This document shows positions 37,087 to 45,900 of a DNA stretch of 64,000 nt, one piece after another. Both the position numbers and the translations under genes were made by a program. Source of the DNA: Bacteroidota bacterium (GTDB taxonomy: Bacteria; Bacteroidota; Bacteroidia; 2-12-FULL-35-15); contig CANJYB010000015.1 in assembly GCA_947479085.1 (NCBI GenBank), positions 43,866 to 107,865 of the forward strand, in the 5' to 3' direction. Each line of letters opens with the position of its first letter. Position 1 is the first letter of the stretch. Under the pieces are notes generated by a model. It saw nothing but the letters and a program-made list of their open reading frames with translations, was not told where the DNA came from and did not search any database.

Positions 37087-37200
37087 CTTTACCGGTTAAC
37101 GGAGAACAGGCTCGTCTACCATTTCGTTGGTCATGAACGGAAGATTAGGAAATGTTCATGTTCCCGATGTCCGTTTGGCTAATCTGACAAACCGGTAAAG
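37087..37200. ncRNA. Probable structured RNA with potential pseudoknot
   Basis: Nested pairing: CTTTACCGGTT (37087-37097) with AACCGGTAAAG (37190-37200), 11 bp; directly inside it AACGGA (37098-37103) with TCCGTT (37170-37175), 6 bp; then two hairpins, ACCA/TGGT (37118-37131) and CATGAAC/GTTCATG (37132-37138 with 37154-37160). The loop of the last hairpin holds AGATTAG (37142-37148), which is complementary to CTAATCT (37179-37185) in the 3' bulge between the two outer helices. There is no reading frame. Strand is undecided and I cannot assign a known RNA family. Confidence 0.55.
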
Positions 37201-37359
37201 TCCACACCTCATAATAGTATAACTATTTACCTTGCAAAGATCTGCCCTTTTCCTTTTATTGTTAATGTGAAATTTCAAGAATAAATTACATAATTAATAG
37301 TGTCAGTTAGGCGGGAAAAAGACTAATTTTGTTTCAACAACCACCTAATACATAAAGCC

Positions 37360-37899
37360 ATGATAGAAAAACATTTTTTAGAAAACACCATTGGTGTTTT
37401 TAATAACTACCGCGCACTTGCCGAAAAATCCTTCTCTCAACTGGACAATGACAAAGATTTTCATTTTGCACCCGACCCGGAAGCCAACAGTTTAGCCCAG
37501 CTAATTAAACACATGAGCGGAAACATGATTTCGCGCTGGACAGATTTCCTGACTACTGATGGTGAAAAACCTACCCGCAACCGTGACGGAGAATTTATAG
37601 ATGATCATAAAACCCGCATAGAACTGATACAGGAATGGGACAAAGGCTGGGAAGTGTTTATGCATACCTTAAATTCCCTTACTGAAAATGACCTGATGAA
37701 AACGGTCACCATTAGAGGAGAAGGGTTAACCGTATTGCAGGCCTTGAACCGCCAGACTGCTCATTATGCTTATCACATAGGGCAGATAGTTTACCTGGCC
37801 AAACATATTAAAAGCAATGAATGGAAATCTCTTTCCATTCCTAAAAACAAATCTGCTGAACATTTAAAAGGTTCTTATCTGGATAATATTAAGCCTTAG
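37360..37899 (+). CDS. DinB-like (DUF1572) protein
   Basis: A 179-residue soluble helical protein. DinB/YfiT-type four-helix bundle with a probable metal triad: His in QLIKHMSGN near residue 50 and the pair in TAHYAYHIGQIVYLAKH near residues 135-140. Related DinB-fold proteins are metal-dependent transferases that use bacillithiol or similar thiols; for DUF1572 the substrate is unknown. A -7 element TAATTTTG lies at 37324-37331. The last four bases overlap the end of the convergent small membrane protein gene. Confidence 0.85.
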   Translation: MIEKHFLENTIGVFNNYRALAEKSFSQLDNDKDFHFAPDPEANSLAQLIKHMSGNMISRWTDFLTTDGEKPTRNRDGEFIDDHKTRIELIQEWDKGWEVFMHTLNSLTENDLMKTVTIRGEGLTVLQALNRQTAHYAYHIGQIVYLAKHIKSNEWKSLSIPKNKSAEHLKGSYLDNIKP

Positions 37900-38198
37900 T
37901 TTTTTATATAAAATATAAAAAGAACAAGTATACTTACAATTAAAACAACAGGAAGAGCAATTGCAAACCGAATTGTTCTGGAGTTCTTAAACAGTCTGCT
38001 TGCTAATACCAGCAGTATAAACAGCAACAGCATTATTACCATTTGTCCAAACCAGGCATTACCAAACGTTTCTTTTAACACGATTTTCAATTGCTCATTC
38101 CTTTCCTTTACAATGGTAAAAATTACATTTACAATGCAACAGATAAAGAATGATAATTGCAACCCTTGTGCTTTAAAAAAATAATTTTTGTTTTTCAT
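37896..38198 (-). CDS. Small membrane protein
   Basis: A 100-residue protein with three hydrophobic segments (about 12-28, 50-66 and 76-97), a basic N-terminus and short loops. No family recognised. It starts 5 bp after the stop of the preceding membrane protein gene, forming a three-gene leftward cluster with the MORN-like gene. It may be a partner of the four-span protein next to it. The 3' end overlaps by four bases with the convergent DinB-like gene. Confidence 0.6.
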   Translation of the reverse strand: MKNKNYFFKAQGLQLSFFICCIVNVIFTIVKERNEQLKIVLKETFGNAWFGQMVIMLLLFILLVLASRLFKNSRTIRFAIALPVVLIVSILVLFIFYIKN

Positions 38199-38203
38199 CT
38201 CCT

Positions 38204-38644
38204 TTATTGATTAACCCTGAAACCCATATTTACCATTATTCCCATGGCCGACATCAACAGGCCAAGAAAGATAATACAAATGAAAACCATTTCTGTTTCT
38301 TTTTTAAAACTTATTGTATCCGTTGTATCTGTAAACTTTATCCTTAATTGAAAATAAAGACTTAACAGAAAAAACAGGATAAACGAATGCTCTTTAACTT
38401 CCATAAAAACGGAATGAGCCATGGGTAGTTTCCCGGAAATGATAATATGTTTGTCGTCCTGGTAATATATAATATAATACAATGCCGCTGCAAGTAGCGC
38501 CAATGAGGTGGCCACAAACTCTGCGAAAGCAAACCTTATCATTTTGCCGGTATTATTAACAATGGAGTAGTGGAGCGCAATGGTGGCAAGAATGGTGCCC
38601 GATACACCAAGAAATATATGCAAAATCAGGAAAACAAATTTCAC
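38204..38644 (-). CDS. Four-span membrane protein
   Basis: A 146-residue protein with four hydrophobic segments (about 2-20, 38-58, 80-96 and 118-140). The start is GTG and overlaps the TGA of the MORN-like gene (GTGA), so translation is coupled. No family recognised. Overlap with the secreted MORN protein gene suggests a shared role in the envelope, which is an inference. Confidence 0.6.
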   Translation of the reverse strand: MKFVFLILHIFLGVSGTILATIALHYSIVNNTGKMIRFAFAEFVATSLALLAAALYYIIYYQDDKHIIISGKLPMAHSVFMEVKEHSFILFFLLSLYFQLRIKFTDTTDTISFKKETEMVFICIIFLGLLMSAMGIMVNMGFRVNQ

Positions 38645-39561
38645 CAGGCAGCTTGTTGTGGGTTTAGTTCGTACTTCTTTTTATCAGTTACTTTTCCCTG
38701 CTCGTTGTAAAAGGTCCAGTCACCGGCTTTCTGTCCTTTCACATAAAATCCTTTCCATTTCTTAATACCATTCGGATAATATTCTTCCCATGCTCCGTTG
38801 GCCAGATCTTTCTGGTAATTGCCGGTCATTATTTTTTGTCCTGACTCGTTATATAAATTATAGTATCCTTCCTTTTGATTGTCAATGCAACGACTTTCTT
38901 CTTTTACTTTTCCGGAAGGAAAATAAACTGTATTCATCCCTGTCAACATTCCTCCTTTATAAAACCGTAGTTGTTGCAAACTTCCATTTTCATTGTAATA
39001 GGTCCATTTGCCAATGCGTGTATCGTTCTCATATTCTCCTTCTTCTTTTTTATTTCCGTTGGCATAATAGGCTGTATAATTTCCCGTCTGCCTGCCGTCT
39101 TTGTATGTTGCTGTCCAGTTCAACTGTCCGTTTTCATACCATTGTTTCCAAACTCCAATTCGGGTATATTCCTTGTAATACTCCTCCCGGTAAGGCTTTT
39201 CGTTATCAAAAAACTCTTCACTCTTTCCGTACAAAATTCCAAAATCATAATTTTTACGCGAAGCAACAGTTCCGTTTGGATGATAGGAAATGAATATGCC
39301 CAACTCCTTTCCGGCCTGGTAGTTTCCTTCCAGCGATAATTTATTATCCTTGTAATACGATTTGTAATTTCCGTTCAATGCATCATCTGCATAGTTACAT
39401 TGATAGGAAAGGGAGCCGTCTTTTTTATAATACTTCCATAATCCTGTTTTCTTTCCGTTTACTTTTTCTCCAACTTCTTTTAATGTATCCGTTGGCATTG
39501 CTTTGCAGATGGAAACAGTAATCAGTAAAATAATTAGTGTAAATGTTTTTATTGTATTCAT
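38641..39561 (-). CDS. Exported MORN-repeat-variant protein
   Basis: A 306-residue protein with a signal peptide (about 1-22) followed by about ten repeats of the MORN-variant type, seen as GLWKYYKKDGSL, GVWKQWYENGQL, GKWTYYNENGSL and GAWEEYYPNGIK. Databases often label such proteins as YwqK-type antitoxins, but the signal peptide and the absence of a toxin gene make that unlikely here. MORN repeats form extended beta sheets that bind lipids or proteins. It heads a translationally coupled cluster with two small membrane proteins. Confidence 0.85.
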   Translation of the reverse strand: MNTIKTFTLIILLITVSICKAMPTDTLKEVGEKVNGKKTGLWKYYKKDGSLSYQCNYADDALNGNYKSYYKDNKLSLEGNYQAGKELGIFISYHPNGTVASRKNYDFGILYGKSEEFFDNEKPYREEYYKEYTRIGVWKQWYENGQLNWTATYKDGRQTGNYTAYYANGNKKEEGEYENDTRIGKWTYYNENGSLQQLRFYKGGMLTGMNTVYFPSGKVKEESRCIDNQKEGYYNLYNESGQKIMTGNYQKDLANGAWEEYYPNGIKKWKGFYVKGQKAGDWTFYNEQGKVTDKKKYELNPQQAAW

Positions 39562-39580
39562 TGTTATTTATTCCTTTAAA

Positions 39581-39612
39581 CCTCCAAACTCGCAAAAGAG
39601 CGAGTTCGGAGG
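39581..39612. repeat. CCTCCAAA palindrome, copy 1
   Basis: Arms CCTCCAAACTCG (39581-39592) and CGAGTTCGGAGG (39601-39612, one G-T pair) around an 8-base loop. A related element (CCTCCGAAGGAGC and GCTCCTTTGGAGG) lies at 61261-61291. Here it sits between the phosphatase stop codon and the MORN gene and may separate the transcripts. Confidence 0.75.
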
Positions 39613-39618
39613 GATTCT

Positions 39619-42477
39619 TTACTTCCTTTCTATTATTATCTTTTTACTGGTATTAAATGTTTCTCCTGAAATTTTAATGATATAATTTCCGGTAGAAAGT
39701 TTTTCTCCTCCATCCGATTTACCATCCCATACCAACTTTTGAACGCCTTTACCAAGTTTGCCGGATTGTAAAGTGCGAACCGATTTACCTGCATTATCCA
39801 TTATTTCTGCTTTAATAGCTTGTTCTTTATTCAAATTAAAACCAATGGTAGTAGCAGTGGTAAACGGATTAGGATAAACAGAAACTTCCATCGTTTCTTT
39901 TTTGTTTTCATTTATACCTACTGTTCCATACACATGTATATAGGTAGTTTTGGTGGTTGCATTTCCTGCGCCTCCGCCATTGATGGTAAGGGTTACGGTA
40001 TAATACCCTGCTGTGTTGTATTGATAAAATGGGTCCTGCACATAACTATCAATGGTTCCGTCATTATTAAAATCCCATTGCCAGGAAGTAGCATTGGCGC
40101 CCGATAAATCACTAAAGGAAACGGTGTACCCGGCAGGGATGTTTAACGAATCTGCTATAAAATCACAGGTGGCGCTGTTGGCGGTGGTAGAATAAACAAA
40201 GGTTTTTTCTTCACTCCATTTTCCCCATTCAATATTGTTATCGCGGTAACGAACGCGGAAGGCATAAGTGGTTCCGGGTGTTAAACCATCGGCTGGTAAA
40301 ATAGCATAACGCTTAATGTCAAGGTTAGCATTCAGGTCTATGGGGGTCCAGTTAGGTGAGCCTGAATCTCCATATACATCATAAATATCCTGTTTGCGTT
40401 CCAGGGCAGGAAGTGTATAGTTACCCGGAACTGCTGTTACCTGGAAATGACAGGTCATGGCCGAATCTACTCCCTGCATAGGGAAAGCAACCAGCTCGTT
40501 ATTATTAACCACACCTGCTGCCATTGCTTTCAGCGGACCGGGTTGTGTTATCTTCCTGTACATCTGGTCGGCCAGTATATTGTTCTGTGGGCTGGAAGTA
40601 TTACCAAAACTATAGGTTTCGCAGGTATAACTTTTATTGTCCACATCTATGTCAATCAAACTCCAGCAATAGATATCCAATGATTTGTTTATTTCCGGAT
40701 AGTCCAGCTGGTTAGGATACATTCCCCAGCGGTCTAAGGCAGAACCTGCACCACCACTCAACATCTGGCGCATGTCATGCTGTTGCGTGCTGTCAGGGTT
40801 TACCATTTCCACCACACCGCGTTCGTAGTTATGCGAATGTCCGTCAAAATGAAAAGCCATTTTATGATGTTGTTTCATCACCCCGAATAAATCATTCTGA
40901 ACATACGCTTCGTTACCATCGGGCCAGACTTCGCTATGCCCCGGCTGATGTGTAAAGCTGAATACAAAATCTACATCCGGATTAATTTCCGATTCGTTAA
41001 GGCGGTCGTTTACCCAGGTGGTTTGCGGTGATATGCGGTACGATGTATTGGCATTTAAAAATAAAAACTGTGCAGGCCCTAAATAAAACTGGTAAAACTT
41101 TTCGTTGTAAGGATGAGGATAAGCGTAATTATCAGTCAGGTCTTCGTATTTCATGTATTCGTAAAACATGGACGAATTGTTTTCGTGATTACCAATGGAA
41201 ATCATGGAAGGGATGTTTTTAGTTAAGGGAGCAAAGGGTGTAAAGTATTCATTCACGTATTGACTTACATCTGAACCATTGGTCACTATATCTCCTTCGC
41301 TGCAAATAAGGTTGACATGATTGTAATAATCCTGCCCGAACTTCTGAATCAGTTTGGCTCTTATCTGCACTGCTTCGCTGGATGATTGTGCAATATCGGT
41401 ACGGTTATCTCCCAGCGCTACAAAGCGGAAATGCTGACCGGGTGTGGTAAGCAGGGCGGTAGTTTTAAAAGCATTGAACACCGGAGTGGAGTCTGTGCCG
41501 GAATAACATTTATAATAATAAGTAGTATTGGGAGTTAACCCTGTAAGCTGAACCGTATGCCAGCGGTAACTTGCATTGCCATTGATATTGGCAGAAGTAC
41601 CCACCACAACAGTGGAGAGATTAGTAGAATCTGTACCGTAATGAACTTCAGGAGCAACTGTATTTACCGAATGCCAGCAGACATATACCGAAGTAGGAGT
41701 AGGGGTTTGCAAATACGGATTCATGGAAACACCTCCCGACACCACATTGGGATTGTGCCCGTATCCGCCCAAACCATATACTTCATTACTTCCCAAATAC
41801 CTGTCGAAAAGAATAACACGGGCAATGTCCATGTTTCCGTCTTCTCCGTTATCATCAGCAAAAAGCAATACTCCGGATAAATCGAGGGCGAAACGACCGT
41901 TCAGTGCATCGGGTGCACCGGGTACCCATTCCTGTCCGTCAATATAATATTTGATAGAGTTACCGCAATCTACTGTCATAACTAAGCGGTACCAGTTATT
42001 GGCTATCAAGGTGGAAGAAGAATACCCGACAGCTGCTACCCCTATGTGGGCAGTGGTGTTCATAAATGCATCTCCATCGTTGGAGTTGGCCATGTTGGTT
42101 TGATAAAAGCATCTCCAGCCATTTACCACCGGCATTCTGAAATCTATTAATAAGGAATATTTATTTACAAAAGTGGTACTGGCACCATTGGCAGGAATAG
42201 CATGGTTGCAGTTCAGGTACTTGCCAACTGTTTTGGAGATGGCCATGTCTCCCACACCCGGACCGGGAATCTGAGTAATGGAACCCGAAGCGCCACCCAA
42301 CACAAGGTCTAAACCAAGGCCGGAGGTAGATTGAAACAAGTTGGCATTGTTTTCGAAATCCCAGTAACCTACCATGCCAGAAAGCTGGTTGGGCACGATG
42401 GGTGTGCCTAACTGTGCGTGTAGCTTAGCTACAGAAACAGCAAGCAGTAATACAAATGAGAGGGATAGTTTTTTCAT
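39619..42477 (-). CDS. Secreted purple-acid-phosphatase-like metallophosphoesterase with T9SS domain
   Basis: A 952-residue protein. Signal peptide 1-21; LamG/concanavalin-like domain about 35-240; FnIII-type domain about 260-345; calcineurin-like phosphoesterase about 350-600 with motifs VALGDNRTD, CSEGDIVTNG, SIGNHENN, THQPGHSEV and FDGHSHNYERG; a second FnIII-like segment; a PKD domain about 780-855 (WQWDFNNDGTIDSY); and a FlgD-Ig-like T9SS sorting domain about 870-952 (VSVYPNPF, TGNYIIKI). It probably dephosphorylates organic phosphates at the surface or outside the cell. The dinuclear metal ligands appear complete. It is a single transcription unit. Confidence 0.92.
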   Translation of the reverse strand: MKKLSLSFVLLLAVSVAKLHAQLGTPIVPNQLSGMVGYWDFENNANLFQSTSGLGLDLVLGGASGSITQIPGPGVGDMAISKTVGKYLNCNHAIPANGASTTFVNKYSLLIDFRMPVVNGWRCFYQTNMANSNDGDAFMNTTAHIGVAAVGYSSSTLIANNWYRLVMTVDCGNSIKYYIDGQEWVPGAPDALNGRFALDLSGVLLFADDNGEDGNMDIARVILFDRYLGSNEVYGLGGYGHNPNVVSGGVSMNPYLQTPTPTSVYVCWHSVNTVAPEVHYGTDSTNLSTVVVGTSANINGNASYRWHTVQLTGLTPNTTYYYKCYSGTDSTPVFNAFKTTALLTTPGQHFRFVALGDNRTDIAQSSSEAVQIRAKLIQKFGQDYYNHVNLICSEGDIVTNGSDVSQYVNEYFTPFAPLTKNIPSMISIGNHENNSSMFYEYMKYEDLTDNYAYPHPYNEKFYQFYLGPAQFLFLNANTSYRISPQTTWVNDRLNESEINPDVDFVFSFTHQPGHSEVWPDGNEAYVQNDLFGVMKQHHKMAFHFDGHSHNYERGVVEMVNPDSTQQHDMRQMLSGGAGSALDRWGMYPNQLDYPEINKSLDIYCWSLIDIDVDNKSYTCETYSFGNTSSPQNNILADQMYRKITQPGPLKAMAAGVVNNNELVAFPMQGVDSAMTCHFQVTAVPGNYTLPALERKQDIYDVYGDSGSPNWTPIDLNANLDIKRYAILPADGLTPGTTYAFRVRYRDNNIEWGKWSEEKTFVYSTTANSATCDFIADSLNIPAGYTVSFSDLSGANATSWQWDFNNDGTIDSYVQDPFYQYNTAGYYTVTLTINGGGAGNATTKTTYIHVYGTVGINENKKETMEVSVYPNPFTTATTIGFNLNKEQAIKAEIMDNAGKSVRTLQSGKLGKGVQKLVWDGKSDGGEKLSTGNYIIKISGETFNTSKKIIIERK

Positions 42478-42591
42478 ACGATTAGTTTGTTTATTTTGGA
42501 TAAAAATACATTTTTTTGGAGTAGTAACCTCTTTTGCTAAGAGTTTTTATGTTCATCTTTTTAATCGGTTGATAGGATTGGTTTAATTTCC

Positions 42592-43227
42592 TTACCAATT
42601 CACATTATAGGTATATACAGAATCATCATCATAAAATACAGTATCTTTAACATTAGTATAAACTCCGGCTTTGTATTTGTCAATATTGAAATAATACGTA
42701 TCGTAATAAACAAAGAACTGATGATTATTTTGATAAGTAGAATTTGTAATAATTGGATGAGTATACGCAGCATAATTGCTTCCATAGAATTCAACTCTTA
42801 AAGAATCTCCAACTGAATATGGAGGTGGAGGAGTAAAATTTACAGTTAAAGAACTTCGTCCTTTAACATTAATAGTTATATTGTTATCTTCTCCTTTATT
42901 TACAATGTATTCAGACTCCTTTAAATTATTGCCATCTTCGAAAGCAACGTAGTAAATATAATCTTTGTCTTTATAGGCTTCAAATCCTCCAAAATCAGCA
43001 ATGCCATTAACATCAGTATCTTTTTCTGCAATTAAATCATAGCTATAATGATGACTTCCCCATTGATTAATTCTTTTTCCAACATATAGAATTAAATGTT
43101 TGCCAGGTACATTTCGGTTTGCTCCCATATCATGTACAGTTACCTTTACATAGGTATCTTCCTTTTTCTTGCAGGAAATAACTCCTGTAAGAAAAAGTAA
43201 AATGAATATTATATGTATTGTTTTCAT
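42592..43227 (-). CDS. Lipoprotein of unknown function
   Basis: A 211-residue protein with a lipoprotein signal: hydrophobic residues 4-18 then the lipobox TGVISC with Cys19 followed by KKKED. The mature part looks like a beta-sandwich of the carboxypeptidase-regulatory or transthyretin-like type (TYVKVTVHDMGANR, then DVNGIADFGGF). No catalytic motif. Such lipoproteins are common in Bacteroidota envelopes. It stands alone; to its right is a 671-bp gap that holds array 4. Confidence 0.75.
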   Translation of the reverse strand: MKTIHIIFILLFLTGVISCKKKEDTYVKVTVHDMGANRNVPGKHLILYVGKRINQWGSHHYSYDLIAEKDTDVNGIADFGGFEAYKDKDYIYYVAFEDGNNLKESEYIVNKGEDNNITINVKGRSSLTVNFTPPPPYSVGDSLRVEFYGSNYAAYTHPIITNSTYQNNHQFFVYYDTYYFNIDKYKAGVYTNVKDTVFYDDDSVYTYNVNW

Positions 43228-43607
43228 CTTTATAGATTAGTAGTCTATTTTATTATGCAAGTTTAACTAATTAAAAGAAACATTTTCTTTTCAAAAATAA
43301 CGAATATATTTTTGATGGTAATTATAAAACAGACAAGTGCGATAAAAATATTCATCAAGGTTTGAATTCTAAAGCATATTATATGAAACTTTTCAATTCA
43401 CCCCATCCCAATCTTTCAACCCTTTTTACTTTCAAGATACCAAACCATTATTGGAATAAATCAGTTGTTTTCCTCTTTGAGAAGAAATTATACCGTAGAT
43501 TCATTTGTTCATTTCAATGACTCGTTACCTTAAATGTTCTTTATAATAATCACAAAGCCAGTACTTTGAGCACTTGTTTCCCCTTTCTTTCCCTTTTAAA
43601 AGCGAAC

Positions 43608-43810
43608 GATTTTCCACCTTTTCCCTTCAGGAAGCAATCTTGAACGTTTGTGATTGCTTCTTAAAGGTTCAATCATGTATCATTTAAGTTGAATGATGCA
43701 TCATTTAACTTAAATGACACATCATTAAAGTTAAATGACTCAATCATGAACGTTCAAGATTGCTTCTTGAACGTTCGTGATTGCTTCTTGAACTGAAATG
43801 GTGGAAAATC
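43608..43810. repeat. Intergenic tandem array 4, 21-bp period, bounded by inverted repeats
   Basis: Units of 21 bp (two deviate by one base) run from 43631 to about 43794, for example AATGATGCATCATTTAACTT and AGATTGCTTCTTGAACGTT. The array is bounded by perfect 11-bp inverted repeats GATTTTCCACC (43608-43618) and GGTGGAAAATC (43800-43810), and contains an 18-bp inverted pair GAAGCAATCTTGAACGTT (43631-43648) with its complement at 43749-43766. The remainder of the 43228-43898 gap shows no gene. A short frame of heptads without a good start is not taken as coding. Confidence 0.85.
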
Positions 43811-43898
43811 ACAATTTTTTCATTTATCCATCTCTACTTTCAAAAATATCTCTCCCCTTATTCTCATTATCTAAGTTCTAATATCTATTTTTGCAAAC

Positions 43899-44525
43899 AT
43901 GATTCCTATTACCTACTTCATTATTGGTATTACCGTTTTAATTTCCATTTCCGCCTTTGGAAACGAGCAGATGCGGAACAAACTAATGTTTAATGCCTAC
44001 ATGATTCATAACCGCAAGGAGTGGTGGCGGTTTTTGTCGCATGGGCTTATTCATGCTGACTTTATCCACCTTGGGTTTAATATGTATGCCCTGTATGTGT
44101 TTGGCAGTTCGCTGGAAACGGCTTTCAGTTACGATGAAATATATGGAGCCAAAGGGCCTTTCTTTTTTATCCTCTTATATGTGGGCGGACTGGTGATGTC
44201 GTCCTTGTATTCTTACGAAAAGAACAAAAACAATATTCATTACAATGCCCTTGGGGCTTCGGGTGCGGTGTCGGCTGTTATCTTTTCGTTTATTATACTG
44301 GCACCTACAGCCCGTTTGGGTTTTATGTTTATCCCGGTGCCCATTCCAGCTTATATTTTCGGATTTATAATGCTTGGAGTAGAACATTATTTAAGCAAAA
44401 GAGGCAATACAGGCATAGCACACGATGCTCACTTCTGGGGTTCGGTGTATGGCGCAGTGTTGACCATTCTTTTGAAACCAAGTCTGGCAATGGATTTTGT
44501 ACATAAAATAACAGGGACTTACTAA
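43899..44525 (+). CDS. Rhomboid-family intramembrane serine protease
   Basis: A 208-residue protein with about six membrane segments. The rhomboid signatures are present: HLGFN (HxxxN) in the second segment region, the catalytic serine in GASGAVSAV near residue 128, and the catalytic His in HDAHFWGSVYGA near residue 178. It cleaves membrane protein substrates within the bilayer; the substrate is unknown. A -7 element TATTTTTG (43886-43893) sits just before the ATG. Its stop codon abuts the next ATG, so it is the first gene of a tight rightward operon. Confidence 0.93.
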   Translation: MIPITYFIIGITVLISISAFGNEQMRNKLMFNAYMIHNRKEWWRFLSHGLIHADFIHLGFNMYALYVFGSSLETAFSYDEIYGAKGPFFFILLYVGGLVMSSLYSYEKNKNNIHYNALGASGAVSAVIFSFIILAPTARLGFMFIPVPIPAYIFGFIMLGVEHYLSKRGNTGIAHDAHFWGSVYGAVLTILLKPSLAMDFVHKITGTY

Positions 44526-45005
44526 ATGAATAAAGCCATATTTTTAGACCGTGACGGGGTGATTAATTTTGAAAGAGGTTATACGCATCAGCTGGAAGAC
44601 TTTGTAATTCTTCCGGATGTGATGGAGGTATTGCAATTGTTTTTAAAAAAAGGATACCTGCTGATAGTTATCTCCAACCAAAGCGGCATAGCCAAAGGAC
44701 TATATAAACAAAGCGAAACGGAAGTGCTTCATAAATATATGCTGGAAGAGTTCAGTAAAAATAATATTACCATTTCCGAAATATATTATTGTGTGCATCA
44801 TCCTGATGTAAGCCGTTGCATTTGCCGCAAGCCCGATTCATTGTTTGTGGAAAAAGCAATAGCCCGTTTTCATATAGATGCTTCGCAATCGTATTTTATA
44901 GGAGATAAGGAACGCGATACGGAGGCAGGGGAGAAGGCAGGAGTGAAAGGGATATTGATAGAAGCCAATACACCATTGAAAAACATTTTGAACCAGGTGA
45001 ACTAA
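44526..45005 (+). CDS. gmhB: HAD-IIIA phosphatase, D-glycero-D-manno-heptose-1,7-bisphosphate phosphatase-like
   Basis: A 159-residue HAD-family phosphatase. Motif I is FLDRDGVIN (Asp nucleophile and Asp acid), motif II VISNQSGIAKG, and motif IV FIGDKERDTEAG. The GmhB-type zinc loop is intact: CVHHPD followed by CICRKP, giving Cys-His-Cys-Cys. It would remove the C7 phosphate of heptose bisphosphate in LPS heptose synthesis. Other heptose genes are not in the window, so the substrate is by family only. Its ATG follows the rhomboid stop directly and its stop abuts the next ATG. Confidence 0.85.
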   Translation: MNKAIFLDRDGVINFERGYTHQLEDFVILPDVMEVLQLFLKKGYLLIVISNQSGIAKGLYKQSETEVLHKYMLEEFSKNNITISEIYYCVHHPDVSRCICRKPDSLFVEKAIARFHIDASQSYFIGDKERDTEAGEKAGVKGILIEANTPLKNILNQVN

Positions 45006-45863
45006 ATGGAACAATACATTAATAATAACGGTACAATTATTCCGGCTGACGAACCGGTAGTAAAAGCAAACAACCGCTCGTTCCGCTATGGCGATGCGCT
45101 GTTCGAGACCATTCGGATAACGTATAATCGCCCACAGTTTTTATCAGAACATTTGAAACGCCTGTTTAACGGCATGAAAGTGCTGAAGATGGAAATTAAC
45201 GGTAAGTTTACAGAAGCGTTTTTTGAAAAGGCAATCATGGAACTGGCAGCAAAGAATTCCGTTGGTTCTGACGGAAGAGTAAGGCTGACCATTTACCGAA
45301 ATGAGGGAGGATTTTATGCACCGGATACCAATTCGGTTTCCTATATCATTGAGGCTACTCCGATGGAAGAACGAGGTTATGTGCTGAACACAAAAGGATA
45401 CACCATTGATTTGTTCAACGATTTTAAAAAGCAGCAAAATGCATTATCCTCTATTAAGTCGGCCAATAGCCTCGTGTATGTGCTTGCAGGTATTGCAAAG
45501 CATCAATCTCAACTGGACGATTGCATTATCCTGAATGATAAGAGTCATATAATTGAAACCATTAGTTCCAATATCTTTGCAGTGAAAAACGGGGTATTGT
45601 ACACTCCACCTGTTTCTGATGGATGTGTGGATGGAGTGATGAGGAAAAAGATTATTGAAATAGCTACAGCCAATAAAATAGCAGTGTATGAAATTTCGGT
45701 AATGCAGAATGTACTGTTAGGTGCTGACGAATTATTTTTAACCAATTCATTCAATGGAATACGATGGGTGGTGGCATATAAACAGAAACGATATTTCAAC
45801 AATACATCAAAAAAACTAATTGAAAAGCTGAACCAGTTAACTTCTGCTCCGCTAACTGAATAA
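45006..45863 (+). CDS. Class IV PLP aminotransferase / aminodeoxychorismate lyase-like
   Basis: A 285-residue fold-type IV PLP enzyme. N-terminal block [16 protein letters not shown] is typical of the family; the PLP lysine is in [13 protein letters not shown] near residue 155; the C-terminal phosphate-binding region is [14 protein letters not shown]. It could be a branched-chain aminotransferase-like enzyme or 4-amino-4-deoxychorismate lyase (PabC); the sequence does not discriminate clearly. It is in an operon between gmhB and, 37 bp downstream, pdxH, which supplies its cofactor. Confidence 0.85.
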   Translation: MEQYINNNGTIIPADEPVVKANNRSFRYGDALFETIRITYNRPQFLSEHLKRLFNGMKVLKMEINGKFTEAFFEKAIMELAAKNSVGSDGRVRLTIYRNEGGFYAPDTNSVSYIIEATPMEERGYVLNTKGYTIDLFNDFKKQQNALSSIKSANSLVYVLAGIAKHQSQLDDCIILNDKSHIIETISSNIFAVKNGVLYTPPVSDGCVDGVMRKKIIEIATANKIAVYEISVMQNVLLGADELFLTNSFNGIRWVVAYKQKRYFNNTSKKLIEKLNQLTSAPLTE

Positions 45864-45900
45864 ATCTTCAATTGAAGGAATCTTAAATTCTGAAATTAAT

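Noticed and set aside
37087..37200. SRP RNA or tRNA
   Set aside because: The conserved SRP apical loop (GGAAGGAAGCAG type) and the tRNA T-loop GTTCGAATC are absent on both strands.
38641..39561. YwqK-type antitoxin of a toxin-antitoxin pair
   Set aside because: The protein has a signal peptide and the neighbours are small membrane proteins without toxin motifs.
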